Assembly: GCA_013397455.1 (NCBI GenBank)
Contig: VYZB01000196.1
Span: forward strand, 381,025 to 445,024
Length of the DNA: 64,000 bases
Direction of reading: 5' to 3'
From: Crotophaga sulcirostris
Lineage: Eukaryota > Chordata > Aves > Cuculiformes > Crotophagidae
Part shown: one piece after another, positions 1 through 11,284 of the stretch
How the letters are laid out: each line of letters starts with the position of its first letter
Numbering within the stretch: the stretch's first letter is position 1
The notes under the pieces: generated by a model
The model's input: only the letters and a program-made list of their open reading frames with translations
What the model was told of the DNA's origin: nothing
Database searches by the model: none
Made by a program: the position numbers and the translations under genes

Positions 1-390
1 TTCCATGGAGCAGATGTCAGTGAGGACACCTGAGACAACTTCTTCCATCCTTCAGGGACTCCAGACCCACGCCTGCCTCTGAACATTGCTGTTCAGGTTG
101 GTTTTTTTGCACTTTCTTATCAACAAATGTGAGGGCGATGCAGTTGCTTTTAGTGCCATTTTATTTCAGTCACATTTGGAAAGTCTGGAAATATGAAAAA
201 AAATGGGATGACAGGGATACACACACAAAGAGCTGGAGAATTAGGATTGGAAGTGCTGTAAGAGTTTTAGAACCAGGAAATAAATTCCCTGCAAAATATG
301 AAAAAAAACCACCCAAGAACAAGTAGAACCTAACCAATTCCAAAATAGTGCCATTGAGAAAAAAATGATATTTTCTGACAGCAAAAAGGT
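1..390. other. unique non-coding stretch
   Basis: No repeat or gene is recognised here. The sequence is AT-rich with several short A runs. A 65-codon open frame at 129-326 has no recognisable domain and is taken as chance. Confidence 0.6.
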
Positions 391-633
391 ATCACAGTAT
401 CACAGTATCACAGTATTACAAGATTAGAAAGGACCTCTGAGACCATCGATTCCAACCTATAACCCAACACTAACACCAACCCATCATCTAAACCAGGGCA
501 CTAAGTGCCTCATCCAATCTCCCCTTAAAAACCTCCAGGAAGGGCGATTCCACCACCTCCCTGGGCAGCACATTCCAATGGCTAATTACCCTTCCAGTGA
601 AGAACTTTTTCCTAATATCAAACCTAAACTTTC
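391..633 (-). mobile_element. CR1 fragment, TACTGTGA-tail subfamily
   Basis: The 3' end of the element lies at 391, where the complementary octamers of the tail (ATCACAGT repeats) begin. It runs leftward on the minus strand through the 3' UTR into the C-terminal end of ORF2. The minus frame reads [19 protein letters not shown] and ends in LDEALSALV before the stop, matching the CR1 ORF2 C-terminus. Similarity stops near 633, so the copy is severely 5'-truncated. It cannot encode a protein by itself. Confidence 0.93.
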
Positions 634-1315
634 TAAACTCTACTAAAGGTAGAGGACTGTTAGGCACAAAGCCTAGTGGGGGAGTCTCTGGGCACCAAAA
701 CTGGGTGCTAGATGCTGTTTGAAGAGTAGCCAAAGCCCATGAATGCATGAGGGAAAGAGTTATCTTAGAAATTAAGGTAGACAAGGCCTGGGGAAAGGAT
801 TTGTTTTGCCAGGCTTTGTCAGTGCTTCCTGCTGGCAGTGCTGTGCGAGACTTATCTCTCTGGAGAACTGAAGAGAGTGATGGCAAGTAACTCAGCTCCT
901 TGGATCTTCTAAGTGACAGGTTCAGTGAAATTCAGAGGGAAGGACATGGTTCCTCTCCCTGGTAAAGATACTGCATTACTACATCCCAAATCTATCTGTG
1001 GGAAGGTTTTCAGGTAGCCTGTTGCTCTTACAAGGCAGGAAAGGGCTGCATCTTTTGACTGCGCTGCGACAGGATCTACTGACTCCATGTTTTCCAAAGG
1101 CATTTTGGAGATCCTACCTAAGTCTGGAGGTCAGTAAAAAACGAAGGTTGCTCAGATATGGGGCTGGTCCCTTCGAGTGTGGTCAGTCCCTCATAGTGGT
1201 GCTGTACTCAGAGGTGCTGATGGGTGTCCAAGCTCATATGGCTGCTGTAGCAAGGTTGTAGCAAGGGAACAGGGCAGAGTTAGTGTACACCTAAGCTATT
1301 CCCATATCAGTCAAT
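634..1315. other. unique non-coding stretch
   Basis: Single-copy-looking DNA between two minus-strand CR1 copies. Open frames on both strands are short and overlap one another without recognisable domains. Confidence 0.55.
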
Positions 1316-1754
1316 TACAGTATCACAGTATTACAAGGTTGGAAAGGACCTCTGAGATCATTGAGTCCAACCTATAACCCAACACTAACACCAACCCATC
1401 ATCTAAACCATGGCACTGAGTGCCTCATCCAGTCTCCTCTTAAACACCTCCAGGGACAGTGACTCCACCACCTACCCAGGCAGCACATTCCAATGGCCAA
1501 TCACCCTTTCAGTGAAGAACTTTTTCCTAACATCAAGCCTAAACTATCCCTGACGAAGCTTGAGTCCATGTCCTCTAGTTCTGTCACTGGTAACCTGGTA
1601 GAAGAGACCAACCCCTGCCTGACTACAACCTCCCTTTAGATAGTTGTAGAGAGCAAGAAGGTCTCCCCTGAGCCTCCTCTTCTCCAGACTGAACAGCCCC
1701 AGCTCCCTCAGTTGCTCCTCGTAGGGCTTGTGCTCCAAACCCTTCACCATCTTT
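1316..1754 (-). mobile_element. CR1 fragment, TACTGTGA-tail subfamily, about 440 bp
   Basis: One of the longer copies of this subfamily. From the tail at 1316 it covers the 3' UTR and the last part of ORF2. The minus frame at 1544-1750 reads [20 protein letters not shown], then a segment rich in basic residues ([19 protein letters not shown]). This is the CR1 ORF2 region that lies after the reverse transcriptase domain. The frame is broken before the C-terminal [10 protein letters not shown] block, so the copy is dead. The 5' break is within about 30 bp of the breaks of three other copies in the window. Confidence 0.95.
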
Positions 1755-3090
1755 TGATCAACTAAGCACTGTCACAGTCAATGTCTAAGGGATAATCCAG
1801 ATCAAGAGCGTCCCGATAGTCAGGATGCGCAAGGCTGCCTGGTTCTGCTGTGGGGAAAAAAGTTTAGCTGTATGGAAGAAAGCACCCTGGGCCAGGAGGT
1901 GATCTTTGGACTGCTTTATTTAGTAGCACAGACACAGGCTGATAATGTCTGTGTACTAGCCCTGGGAAGTCAGGGCATGCAGTAATCAAGTCACACTGCT
2001 TGCATGACTGCTCAGCTCAGATGACTGCTGGCATTACAGAGCGTGTGTTCCTATACCTGGGAGGAGTTATTAAATCCTTCCAAAGCCCATGAGTGCTCAG
2101 ATCCATCTTCTACAGGCAGAGAAATAAATCCCCATTCCCTTCTGCAGGTAATTACTTGCCTGCTCAGGTTCCTCATACATGCATGGCCGTATGTGATTTG
2201 CATGTAGCAAAGGCTGACTGTTTCCTTTGTGTCTGTGCGCGTAAAACCAACAAGGAAGCATTGGCTGTGGCTGTCTCCAGGCTGGTTTCCTACTTCTCCA
2301 GGGGTAGCTGCTCTTACAAGGTTCAGGAACAGCCTCAGGGTAAGAGGTGATGAATGCAAGAAGGTAGGACTGAGCTAGTGATCCCTAGCCAATAGGTAAA
2401 AACATCTGCAGGAACTTAAATGGGAGCGGGGTATCTCAGAGGACAGAGGGGAGGAGAGAGGGGATGGAAAAAGACAGGGATGAAGTATGTGGAAAAACAA
2501 CAACACTCATTCAGCCGAGGCTGTGGCAGGATTCAGGCAGGATTCTCACATATAGCCCTATCTAGAACCCTGGTTAGTGTACACGTGTTTCTTCCTCAAA
2601 TCTTCCTTAAACCTAAGCTAGACTAAATGAAAACAAATAAAGGTGTGTGGATTTACTAGAACTACATGCTGAGATGTTGCCATATATATTAAAAAATATG
2701 ACTCCTACTCGACTTGTAAAGATCATGGTGGGTCTTAAAAATTGTACTTAAAAATTTGTAAAAAAAAGCTTTCACTACAGACAGCTCTGAAGGGTGTTCA
2801 TGGAGAAGCTGTCTTGGTTTCTAGGCTGGAGGCTACTTATCTGGAGCAGGAAGGCCCCACCAACGTCTTTGCAATCCGCATCAAGGCAAGGAAAACTGCT
2901 GTCATATTCAAGCTGTCCTGAACTTAAACTGAGTGGGTTTATTATAGAACTGGGTGACAGAATTATTGAAGAAAGTGTCTCTCCTCTCTGAAAAACAGTC
3001 ACACATAACTTGTTCTGACGGCTCTTGTCTGCAGGACCTTAAGGTATGGTCTTCCCAGGGCTCTAGCAAGAGCCTTATCCTGACCAGGTG
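1755..3090. other. unique non-coding stretch
   Basis: No repeat family or gene recognised. Open frames at 2051-2359 (minus), 2093-2350 (plus) and 2775-3002 (minus) overlap in opposite directions and carry no known motif. A run of A and T lies at about 2670-2770. Confidence 0.55.
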
Positions 3091-3223
3091 GAAGATTAGA
3101 GGAGACTGGATGAGGCGCTCAGAGTTGTGGTTTAGATGATGGGTTGGTGTTAGTGTTGGGTTACAGGTTGGACTCAATGATCTCAAAGGTCCTTTCCAAT
3201 CTTGTAACATTGTGATACTGTGA
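3091..3223 (+). mobile_element. CR1 3' stub, TACTGTGA-tail subfamily
   Basis: Plus-strand copy reduced to the last codons of ORF2 and the 3' UTR. It includes GATGATGGGTTGGTGTTAGT and the terminal GATACTGTGA. It is about 133 bp long, which is typical of strong 5' truncation during target-primed reverse transcription. Confidence 0.9.
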
Positions 3224-3456
3224 AGATGTTCAGTTGGCAGCTTGTGATCATCCCATCTCCTACATTTCTTTTTGCTGCTTCAAAGCGGATTCCAGTGTTC
3301 ACTGGGCTGATCTCTCCCCGCTTCATCATTTGTATTTGCTGGCTCCAAAGTGAGAGCTCACCTAGCTTCAGAACCAATATCTCCAGGTTGGATTTGCTGC
3401 TCCCCCACTGTGTCCCAAGTCCCACTCCACTGGAGGTGACCACAAAAGCTTTCAGA
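3224..3456. other. unique spacer between two CR1 copies
   Basis: About 230 bp with no recognised feature. It separates two altered-tail CR1 copies of opposite orientation. Confidence 0.5.
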
Positions 3457-3960
3457 CAGTATCACGTTATCACAGTATCACAAGGTTGGAAAGGACNNNN
3501 NNNNNNNNNNNNNNNNNNNNNNNNNNNNNNNNNNNNNNNNNNNNNNNNNNNNNNNNNNNNNNNNNNNNNNNNNNNNNNNNNNNNNNNNNNNNNNNNNNNN
3601 NNNNNNNNNNNNNNNNNNNNNNNNNNNNNNNNNNNNNNNNNNNNNNNNNNNNNNNNNNNNNNNNNNNNNNNNNNNNNNNNNNNNNNNNNNNNNNNNNNNN
3701 NNNNNNNNNNNNNNNNNNNNNNNNNNNNNNNNNNNNNNNNNNNNNNNNNNNNNNNNNNNNNNNNNNNNNNNNNNNNNNNNNNNNNNNNNNNNNNNNNNNN
3801 NNNNNNNNNNNNNNNNNNNNNNNNNNNNNNNNNNNNNNNNNNNNNNNNNNNCCTCCTCTTCTCCAGACTAAACAGCCCCAGCTCCCTCAGTCGCTCCTTG
3901 TAGGGCTTGTACTCCAGCCCCTTCACCATCTTTGTTGCTCTCCTCTGGACACATTCCATA
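3457..3960 (-). mobile_element. CR1 fragment, TACTGTGA-tail subfamily, interrupted by assembly gap
   Basis: The tail and the start of the 3' UTR are seen at 3457-3496. After the gap, the ORF2 segment at 3852-3960 encodes on the minus strand [20 protein letters not shown] and so on. The two visible ends are in the right order for one element. The nearby copies at 1316-1754 and 15550-16012 have about 320 bp between the same two points, against 355 N here, so the gap probably hides ordinary CR1 sequence. Confidence 0.88.
3497..3851. other. assembly gap (355 N)
   Basis: Run of undetermined bases inside a CR1 copy. Long open frames reported across it on either strand are artefacts, because N carries no stop codons. 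Confidence 0.99.
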
Positions 3961-6900
3961 CTGTCAGATAACCAGTGTGAGTAAGAAGGGATCTGCCTGG
4001 GGACAGGGCAAAGAGGAGAGTCTGAACTTTGCAAGCAAAAGCATTCAAGACAAACACAAGCTGTCCCAGCTTCTCCCATCACCACTCTGCAGAGCATGGT
4101 GGTGACATTTCCTGTAAGGTCACTCAACCTGCAGTTTAACAAGCACAAATAACAACTTGCTGGGCTTCCTCCTGCTATGACAACATATGGTGGTGGGAGG
4201 GTGATTGACTGGTACAATGTGAATTTCAATAAAATGTCTTCAAGCCAGAAAAGTTCCAGGTGACTAGAAGTAAGCAATCATTGTGCCAATCTTTCAGCAA
4301 AAAAAGGGTCACACGTTGAGTACGGCAACTTGAGGGAATAAGGCAGCTTTTTATTGTGAGTAATATCTCTTCTGACAGTGCTAGTGAACTGCTTCAAACC
4401 ACACTTGGCTGGGAATGTGCTAAGATGAATAGCTTTGTCTTTCAGTAAATATTACCGGGAGCACTAGGGAGAATGAGAAATGGTCTGTAAAGTAAACAAT
4501 AGCTAAAAATTCTCTTCTCTCCTCACCCTATTATAAAAAAACCCTTGCAGTATGAGAAGGGAAAAAAAATTGTATAAATGAGTGTCCCTGGGGAGGAAGA
4601 AAAATCCACCCCAAAAGGGAAACCTGGATGGTTTTCTTAAGGAGTGTTATGGATTAGATGTGGTGAGCTGGAAGATCATAGTTCATTTTGGAACTATTCT
4701 CTTCATTCACTCTTGTCTACCTTAGTGTTATGGTGGTGGATTGAGACCTTGGCTGGACTTGGGTACATGGTGTGACAAGTCTTGTTTGTCCCTGTGGGAA
4801 GAGATAGCTGGAGAGAACTACCTAAAGAAATAAGGCAGGTACAGGGAAACTTTTATCCCTTTTCTATTCCTGTCTGACCAAGGTTACACTGCGAAATTTG
4901 GGCCATGTAAGGAAGTGACCACAGATCTGCATCTTCTCAGTCCATTGCTGGTCATTGCATTTTATGAGGGTTCGGGATTTGGAGATGAATAATTAAAATC
5001 CCTGTGAGTCAGCACCTGTAACCAGCCCTCCTCTTGGGACAGACACCAACCAGTGCTCTTCCATAAAGCCTTCCTTTTGCATATGGGTCTCTCTAGAGAC
5101 CTCTGCTTTGCATTAAAGCATTATATACTCAGTATTTTTTGAGGTCTTAAAGAGAAAGCCCTCTTAGCACACATAGACATGCATTACTAATGCACAGAGT
5201 TTACTAATTGCTATCTTAATGTAGGCATGCTTACTCACCATGCCATGGCTCAGTCTGCTAATAGGGGAAAAAAAATCTGTGATGATGCTGTTTTTCTGAA
5301 TTGAGCAATAGCAAAAAAGTGAGAGGAATTAGAGACACCTCCAGACAACAGTCGTGTGCCTTGTACTGTGGCTGTCTGAGCACATAGTCTTTTATGGGAC
5401 TCCAGGTCCTATCAACTCAGAAAATAAATCTTTCAACTCCGTGTAGATGGAGAGCAAGTCTGCTCCTCTCTGACCCTGTCACTGAAGCATCTGGCAGGAA
5501 TTATGAACTCTCTATCTTCTCATGTTAAACCTGGAGTTATCGGTTGTTTCAGTTCTGGTTTTGTTTGTTTTTCCCCTATGGGGAAAAAAAGGAGCATGGA
5601 TATATCTAAAGTAGTGATAACCACATGTTTGGCATTTCCATTTCAGCTCACGCTTCTTGAGCAGAGTTTCCCCATTGATTTAATCAGAGAAATAGTCCCT
5701 TCCACTCCCATCTCCAAAACCAGCTCTCTTCCTTTTCTGCAGATGCATCCCAGATGTGGCTTTGCTCTGCCATAGAAGTTCTGTGCTGGAGTGAGGGAGG
5801 AAAGATGCTGATGTTATTAGACTGTCTTGGATGCTGAGATCTTGTCCTTGGGGCAAGGAGCATCTTTGTGGGACTAGGCTGAAGGACTCAGGGGAGCAGT
5901 TTTAACAAATGCCACTTAGTGGTGGAGCTCTAAAAATGTGGGTGATATCTCATTTGGGACAGCCAAGAAGAGGGGGAGGAATATGAATGATTGCTGATCC
6001 TTGTTCCTTAGCTGTGATCCCCACATTGTTCTCCACAAACCAACAGGTCAAAACTGATCAACAGATCACTTTTCCCCAATGCCTTTTGGTCAGGACAGCG
6101 AGCACAGGACATGCTTTTCCTCTCCAAGTCCAGTGCTTGGGTGATGATGATAAAAGTCTGAAATCCAGAAATCAGGGTATGTTGCAGCTGTCAGGGGGAT
6201 GTGCAGAGCTGCAGTCATGGTTATCAACACAGAAAGGCACAGTCAGAATTCATGGTTGTGCACTTCCTTCTAGAAGACAACTCCCACAGTCATTTGGCCA
6301 AGCATCTTCTTCACATCACTTCATGATTTTGTCCATGATTTATCCCAAAATAAGGCCTTCAGCAAAGGTTCGAATTGCTCCTTTTAATCCTTGATTATCT
6401 GAATCACAGACCACCAAAATTTCCTTCAATCCTCCAGCATTGTAAGTGATTTATACTCCACGTTTACAAAGTCTGTGTGGACTTTTGAAGAGTTAATGGC
6501 ATATTTTTTGTTGGCATAATTGATGTTTACTCCATTTTTAACTTCAGATACAAAAATGCCTAGAAGGCATAGGGGACTTTAAGATCTCTTTTATACCCTT
6601 AATTCCTGAAGATCATTACAATCAAGGAGACTTTAAATCCCCAGATAAGACTCAGCAAAGGGACGATGAATAGATAAGAAGCAGCATCAGTGTGTTGCAA
6701 TAATATTCCTCCAGAGATCTATCATGGTACTTATACTTAAGAGAAGAGCTTGCAAAACAAAAGTGAGGTGGGAGGAGGGGCAGGCATTTGACTAATCCAA
6801 AAGTGTGAGCAGTACCATGCGGGTGAATCACACTTTTCTTATCAAAAACAACTTGTCCCATGACGCCAGAACTAAAGGAGTTTTGTTTCCAGCAGAATCA

Positions 6901-7238
6901 CAGTGCTTCATCTGTGGTGAACTTTTTATCAGTCTCTCCTTCTCCTGATTGCTACTTCTCAAAACTTGTCTTTAAGATGCTTAGTGATTTGGTTAAAATC
7001 AACCAGTGGGTTTCATAACTATTTGAAAGGACGACACAGCGACAACTGAGCTCTGGAAACCAGGGAATCTGGGTTGCACATTTTTCACCCTATCTTTCTT
7101 TTTTTTTTTTTTTCTCTTTGTAGCACTGGTCTCCTAGGCTCAAAACACACATTTGTTTTTGTGCAAATACAGTAATGGAGCTCTGCTCTTAGGAGTGGTA
7201 TTATGGGGTCTTATCCTTACATGCTTCCTGAGGTTTAC
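3961..7238. other. unique non-coding stretch
   Basis: About 3.3 kb without a recognised gene or repeat. Open frames at 5503-5775 and 5987-6394 (plus) lack domains and splice-flanked conservation signals that I could judge. A T tract at 7099-7113, followed by CTCTTTGTAG, resembles a 3' splice site but has no plausible exon behind it. Confidence 0.55.
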
Positions 7239-7635
7239 ATAGAATCACAGAATCATAGAATCATCTGGTTGGAAAAGTCCTTTGAGATCATCGAGTCCAA
7301 CCATACCTAATTACTAAACCATATCCCTGAAGAACTCACCTTCCCATCTTTTAAACACCTCCAGGGATGGGGACTCAATCACCTCCCTTTGGCAGCTGTT
7401 CCAGTGCCTGAGAGCCCTTTTGGTGAAGAAATCTTTCCTAATGTCTAATGTGAACCTGCCCTGGTGCCACTTGAGGCTGTTTCCTCTCATCCCATCACTT
7501 TTACTTGGGAGAAGAGACTGACACCCATCTCACTACAACTTCCTTCAGGGAGTTGTAGACAGTGGTAAGATCTCCCTTCAACCTCCTTTTTTCCAGGATA
7601 AACAACCCTGGATCTCTCTCAGCTGCCTCTCTTAT
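7239..7635 (-). mobile_element. CR1 fragment, ATTCTATG-tail, tacct-body subfamily
   Basis: Begins with complementary octamers (AGAATCATAGAATCAT). It continues through the 3' UTR and into the ORF2 end on the minus strand, with typical landmarks such as CACCTCCAGGGATGGGGAC and CTTGGGAGAAGAGACTGAC. The UTR resembles the fragments at 45280 and 57723, which appear to be the same subfamily. Several indels mark it as older than the altered-tail copies. Confidence 0.88.
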
Positions 7636-7696
7636 GTTCCCATCCTAGGAAAAGGAGTAGGAATGTGATGACACGGGGACCCTCAGTCTGGCTCCC
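7636..7696. other. short non-repeat spacer between two CR1 pieces
   Basis: About 60 bp without CR1 similarity that I can see. It separates the preceding copy from a second piece that repeats part of the same ORF2 region. Confidence 0.45.
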
Positions 7697-7920
7697 AGAT
7701 GCCTCCCCTGGCACATCTTATGGCCATTTCCCCTCATCCTATCACCTGTCACTTGGGAGGAGAGACCAGCACCCACCTTGCTACAACCTCCTTTCAGGGA
7801 ATTGCAGGCAATAATGAGGTCTCCCCTCAGCCTCCTCTTCACTAAGGTAAACAGTCCCAGTTCCCTCAGCTGCTCCTCATAAGACATTTCTCCAGCCCCT
7901 TCACCAGCCTTGTTGCCCTT
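7697..7920 (-). mobile_element. CR1 internal fragment lacking a 3' tail
   Basis: Minus-strand ORF2 segment encoding [20 protein letters not shown], then RGDLIIACNSLKGGCSKVGA and SSQVTGDRMRGNGHK. It covers part of the same region as the copy just to the left. It has neither 3' UTR nor octamers, so it is not a simple truncated insertion. A partial duplication, or the remnant of a disrupted host element, is more likely. Confidence 0.8.
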
Positions 7921-9280
7921 ACATTGCTTGTCAGCATCACAGAGAAGACAGAAGGATAATAGGTCCGTGGGTCTCACTCCATATACCTCCTCTAGTGCTC
8001 TTGTATGATGCTGTACCTGCTGTACTGTACCTGGGAACACGTGTTGCCTTCCAGGAAGGATGAAAACCAGGCAACACCCTTAAACCCAGCTATCTCACAG
8101 CAAGGCATTAGGCATTTCCTTGCTTCCTCTGGGGCTTTGGCATCATCCTGTGTGGGGGATAAGGACCAGGACTGGACGACAGTGTGTCACCTCTGTGGTC
8201 TGATTTTCAGAGATATTTCAGAATGGAGAACAAGAATAACTCCTTTATTCAACCTCCTGGAGCCTTCAAGTCCAAAAGAAGTGTGTTTGCAGCAGTGTGT
8301 GGGGGGGTCTCCTAGTTGCATCTTGCTTGGCTTTAGGAAACTGATTTTTAGGAAGAGAAGATGAGTCTCCTAGGGATTGTACAGTACTGGCTAAAGTGTC
8401 ATGTCAGCATATTTGTCTGATATAATCTGGGATTTAAACTCAAGAATGTTGTTGCTGACCTATTGTTTTGTTTAATAAAATACCGGAGTCACAGGGCAGT
8501 TAATTGTAAAACAACTCAGTAAGAAAACCCAACAGGAGAGTTTGGTTAATTGTGATTCCCTGTTTTTTTCCTGGCTTATAATGCAAAATCTGGTCCTCCC
8601 AGGGGCAGAGAATAACTTGCCTCAGCAAAATTAGCATGATACTGCATATATAAAGTCCAAACAAATTCTCTGTGTGTGTGTTTGTCTATCTTGTTAGCAC
8701 CTTTTTCTACCACTATTTTTGGTAAAGAAAAACATGACCTTTCAAATAAAATTTTTCTGAAGCCAATTACAGAAAGTCTTCGTATTTCAAAATTATTTCA
8801 GCTCCATAACCAAGAATTTTTTCCTTCCTCAATCTTCGGCTTACTGCTTAGCACAAAAAGTAATGATGTGTTGACTTTCCACATCCTTTTAAACATCTTA
8901 TTGTGTTAGGCTTTTCTTTTCCAGGTTCTCCCGTCAAACTATTTCCCATATTGGAAATAAGTAAATAAACAAACAAGAAAGTGAAATTGTAAGTCTGTTA
9001 ATCTAGAACTTTTCCAAACATAGAGATGTTTAAAACTTTTAGAAGGTGTTGAAAGAGAAAACGTGAAGAAAACTTCAAACAAACAAGATGCTTAAAATAT
9101 TTGAAGTATTCTTAAAAATAACATGTTTTCCACTATCGACTCTGAAAACAGTGGCAATATGACTAAACTTCTCCTCTGGTAATTATAGTCCCATCTTCAA
9201 TGTGGAACTCTGAATAAATATTCTGGGGCATCCAGCCAGTATCTAGTCTGTAAGGGGAAGCCACTCAAGCAAGTGGCTGG
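7921..9280. other. unique non-coding stretch
   Basis: No gene or repeat recognised. The plus frame at 8005-8364 has no known motif. The part from about 8640 to 9130 is strongly AT-rich. Confidence 0.55.
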
Positions 9281-9632
9281 GAAAACCTTAGAGCAGCCTT
9301 CCAGTACTTAAAGGGGGCCTAGAGGAAAGCTGGGGAGGGGCTCTTGATCAGGGAACACAGGGATAGGATGAGGGGGAATAGTTTTAAGCTGAAATAGGGG
9401 CGATTGAGATGAGATATTGGGAAGAAATGTTTTCCTATGAGGATGGTGAGGCACTGGAAGAGGTTACCCAGGGAAGTGGTGGCTGCCCCATCCCTGGAGG
9501 TGTTGAAGGCCAGGTTGGATGGGGCTTTGAGTCCTCTGTTCCAGTGGGAGATGTCCCTACTCATGGTAGGGAAGTTGGAACTGGATGATCTTTAAGTATC
9601 CTTCTGACTCAAAACATTCTATGATTCTATGA
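9281..9632 (+). mobile_element. CR1 fragment, ATTCTATG-tail
   Basis: Plus-strand copy starting in ORF2 (CAGCCTTCCAGTACTTAAAG) and ending in ATTCTATGATTCTATGA. It contains the classic 3' UTR landmarks CCCCATCCCTGGAGGTGTTG and GGCCAGGTTGGATGGGGCTT. Scattered substitutions show moderate age. Confidence 0.93.
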
Positions 9633-10840
9633 ATTCACCAAAACCTTCTGAATATACACCTGGAGGGACTGTGATTGTTAGCCATGCAATGTCCATTCTT
9701 TCTCTTGCTTTTTTACAAGATTTGAGAGAATAAAGGGAAAAGAATATGTAAGCTGTGAAAGGAAAGCTTGTGACTGGGATATTCGAAATACCGACTGTGA
9801 GAGTGGTGGCTGCGTACTTTCACCTTTAAACCTTTATCCTTATATTTCTCATTATCCCTCTGAATGTGTCTGCAAAGGTGGTAAACAATCACTAAGAAAA
9901 GCCAGGAAAGGAAAGTAAAAAAAGGAGCCCACTGGCATTGATAGACATGGATACTGTTACCACACTGTGATTTATGATTTACGGCATTTTGTGCATTTTA
10001 CATGATTCTAGAAATGTTGTTGTAAGCTACAAGGAGAGAAAATGGCTGAATCCAAAAAGAAATAATTATTTGCAGGAGACAGAAAGTGAGAATGTCTGCT
10101 GTTTGAAGAGGTTATCAGCATCATGAAATATAGATCACCAGTGTTCCATAGCTGTGAGCAAGTTGTCCCTTCAGTGCATGTCAGACAGTTTGAGAACATA
10201 CTTGAAATCTCTTCTTTCCAAAAGGAAACAAAAGTTTCAAATCTTGTACTTGCACATTGAATCTCAAGATGCAAACCTTCACCTTCTTCAGTGATGAATC
10301 CGTTTGTGTCAACGAGCAAGCTGGGTTAGGGATAAAAGGTCAGAGGTAAGGAGTGTACAGCAACTTCAGTAGCAACTGACGACCACGTAGGAGAGCATGA
10401 CAGTTGACTTGAAGTTCAGGTTTGCATGGAAAACCTAGGACATAAAAATCAAGCTTTAATCTTCCTATTTTCTGAATAGTAGAGTAGCAATCTCTCCCCT
10501 AACTTTAGACCTCCACCCTTCAAAGAGTATGGGATAAGCATAAGTCTACAGTCAGGGGACATTGCCACCATTAATCACATTTCCAGGCAATTAAGTTTCT
10601 TTAACGCTACCTGGGCAATTGCATAAAATTTAGCCATCTGAATTTGTAGGATCGTTGACTTTTTACACTGAGCTAAGATATGTCATTCTGGTGAGTGATG
10701 GACTGGAAACCAAACATGAGCAGATGAGCTTTACAAGTTTTGTCTGAGAGCACTATCCTTAATGTTTCTACTGGAGGCATGAGTCTTATTCTTAGTTGCT
10801 GACCTTAAAAGTGGATGCCTTGCAACTTCAACTAATCTAA
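9633..10840. other. unique non-coding stretch
   Basis: No recognisable gene or repeat. The minus frame at 10008-10319 has no domain and contains long Ser/Phe-rich runs typical of chance translation of AT-rich DNA. Confidence 0.55.
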
Positions 10841-11284
10841 GATGATGAAGGGTTTGGAGCAAAAGCACTATGAGGAATGACTGAGGGAGCTGCGGTTCTT
10901 TAGCCTGAAAAAGAGGAGGCTCAGGGGTGACCTTATTGCTCTCTACAACTACCTAAAAGGAGGCTGTAGTCAAGCAGGGGTTGGCCTCTTCTCTCAGGTG
11001 ACCAGTAACAGAACTAGAGGACATGGACTCAAGCTTGGTCAGGGAAAGTTTAGGCTTGATATTAGGAAAAAGTTCTTCCCTGAAAGGGTGATTGGCCATT
11101 GGAATGCGCTGCCAGGGGAGGTGGTGGAGTCGGCGTCCCTGGAGGTGTTCAAGAGGAGATTGGCTGAGGCACTCAGTGCCATGGTTTAGATGATGGGTTG
11201 GTGTTAGTGTTGGGTTACAGGTTGGACTTGATGATCTCCGAGGTCCTTTCCGACCTTGTAATACTGTGATACTGCAGTACTGTA
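10841..11284 (+). mobile_element. CR1 fragment, TACTGTGA-tail subfamily, well preserved
   Basis: Best-preserved plus-strand copy of the altered-tail subfamily. An open frame at 10998-11189 encodes the ORF2 C-terminus: [38 protein letters not shown], then [20 protein letters not shown] and a stop. The 3' UTR follows directly and ends with TAATACTGTGATACTGCAGT. The 5' end begins at the segment equivalent to MMKGLEQ, close to the truncation point of three other copies. Confidence 0.96.

Noticed and set aside
3220..4277. Open frames of 161-271 codons on both strands
   Set aside because: They cross the 355-N gap, which cannot contain stops; the flanks are CR1.
6364..6385. GGTTCGAATTGC resembling a tRNA T-loop
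   Set aside because: No matching acceptor stem, D-arm or anticodon arm at the right distances.
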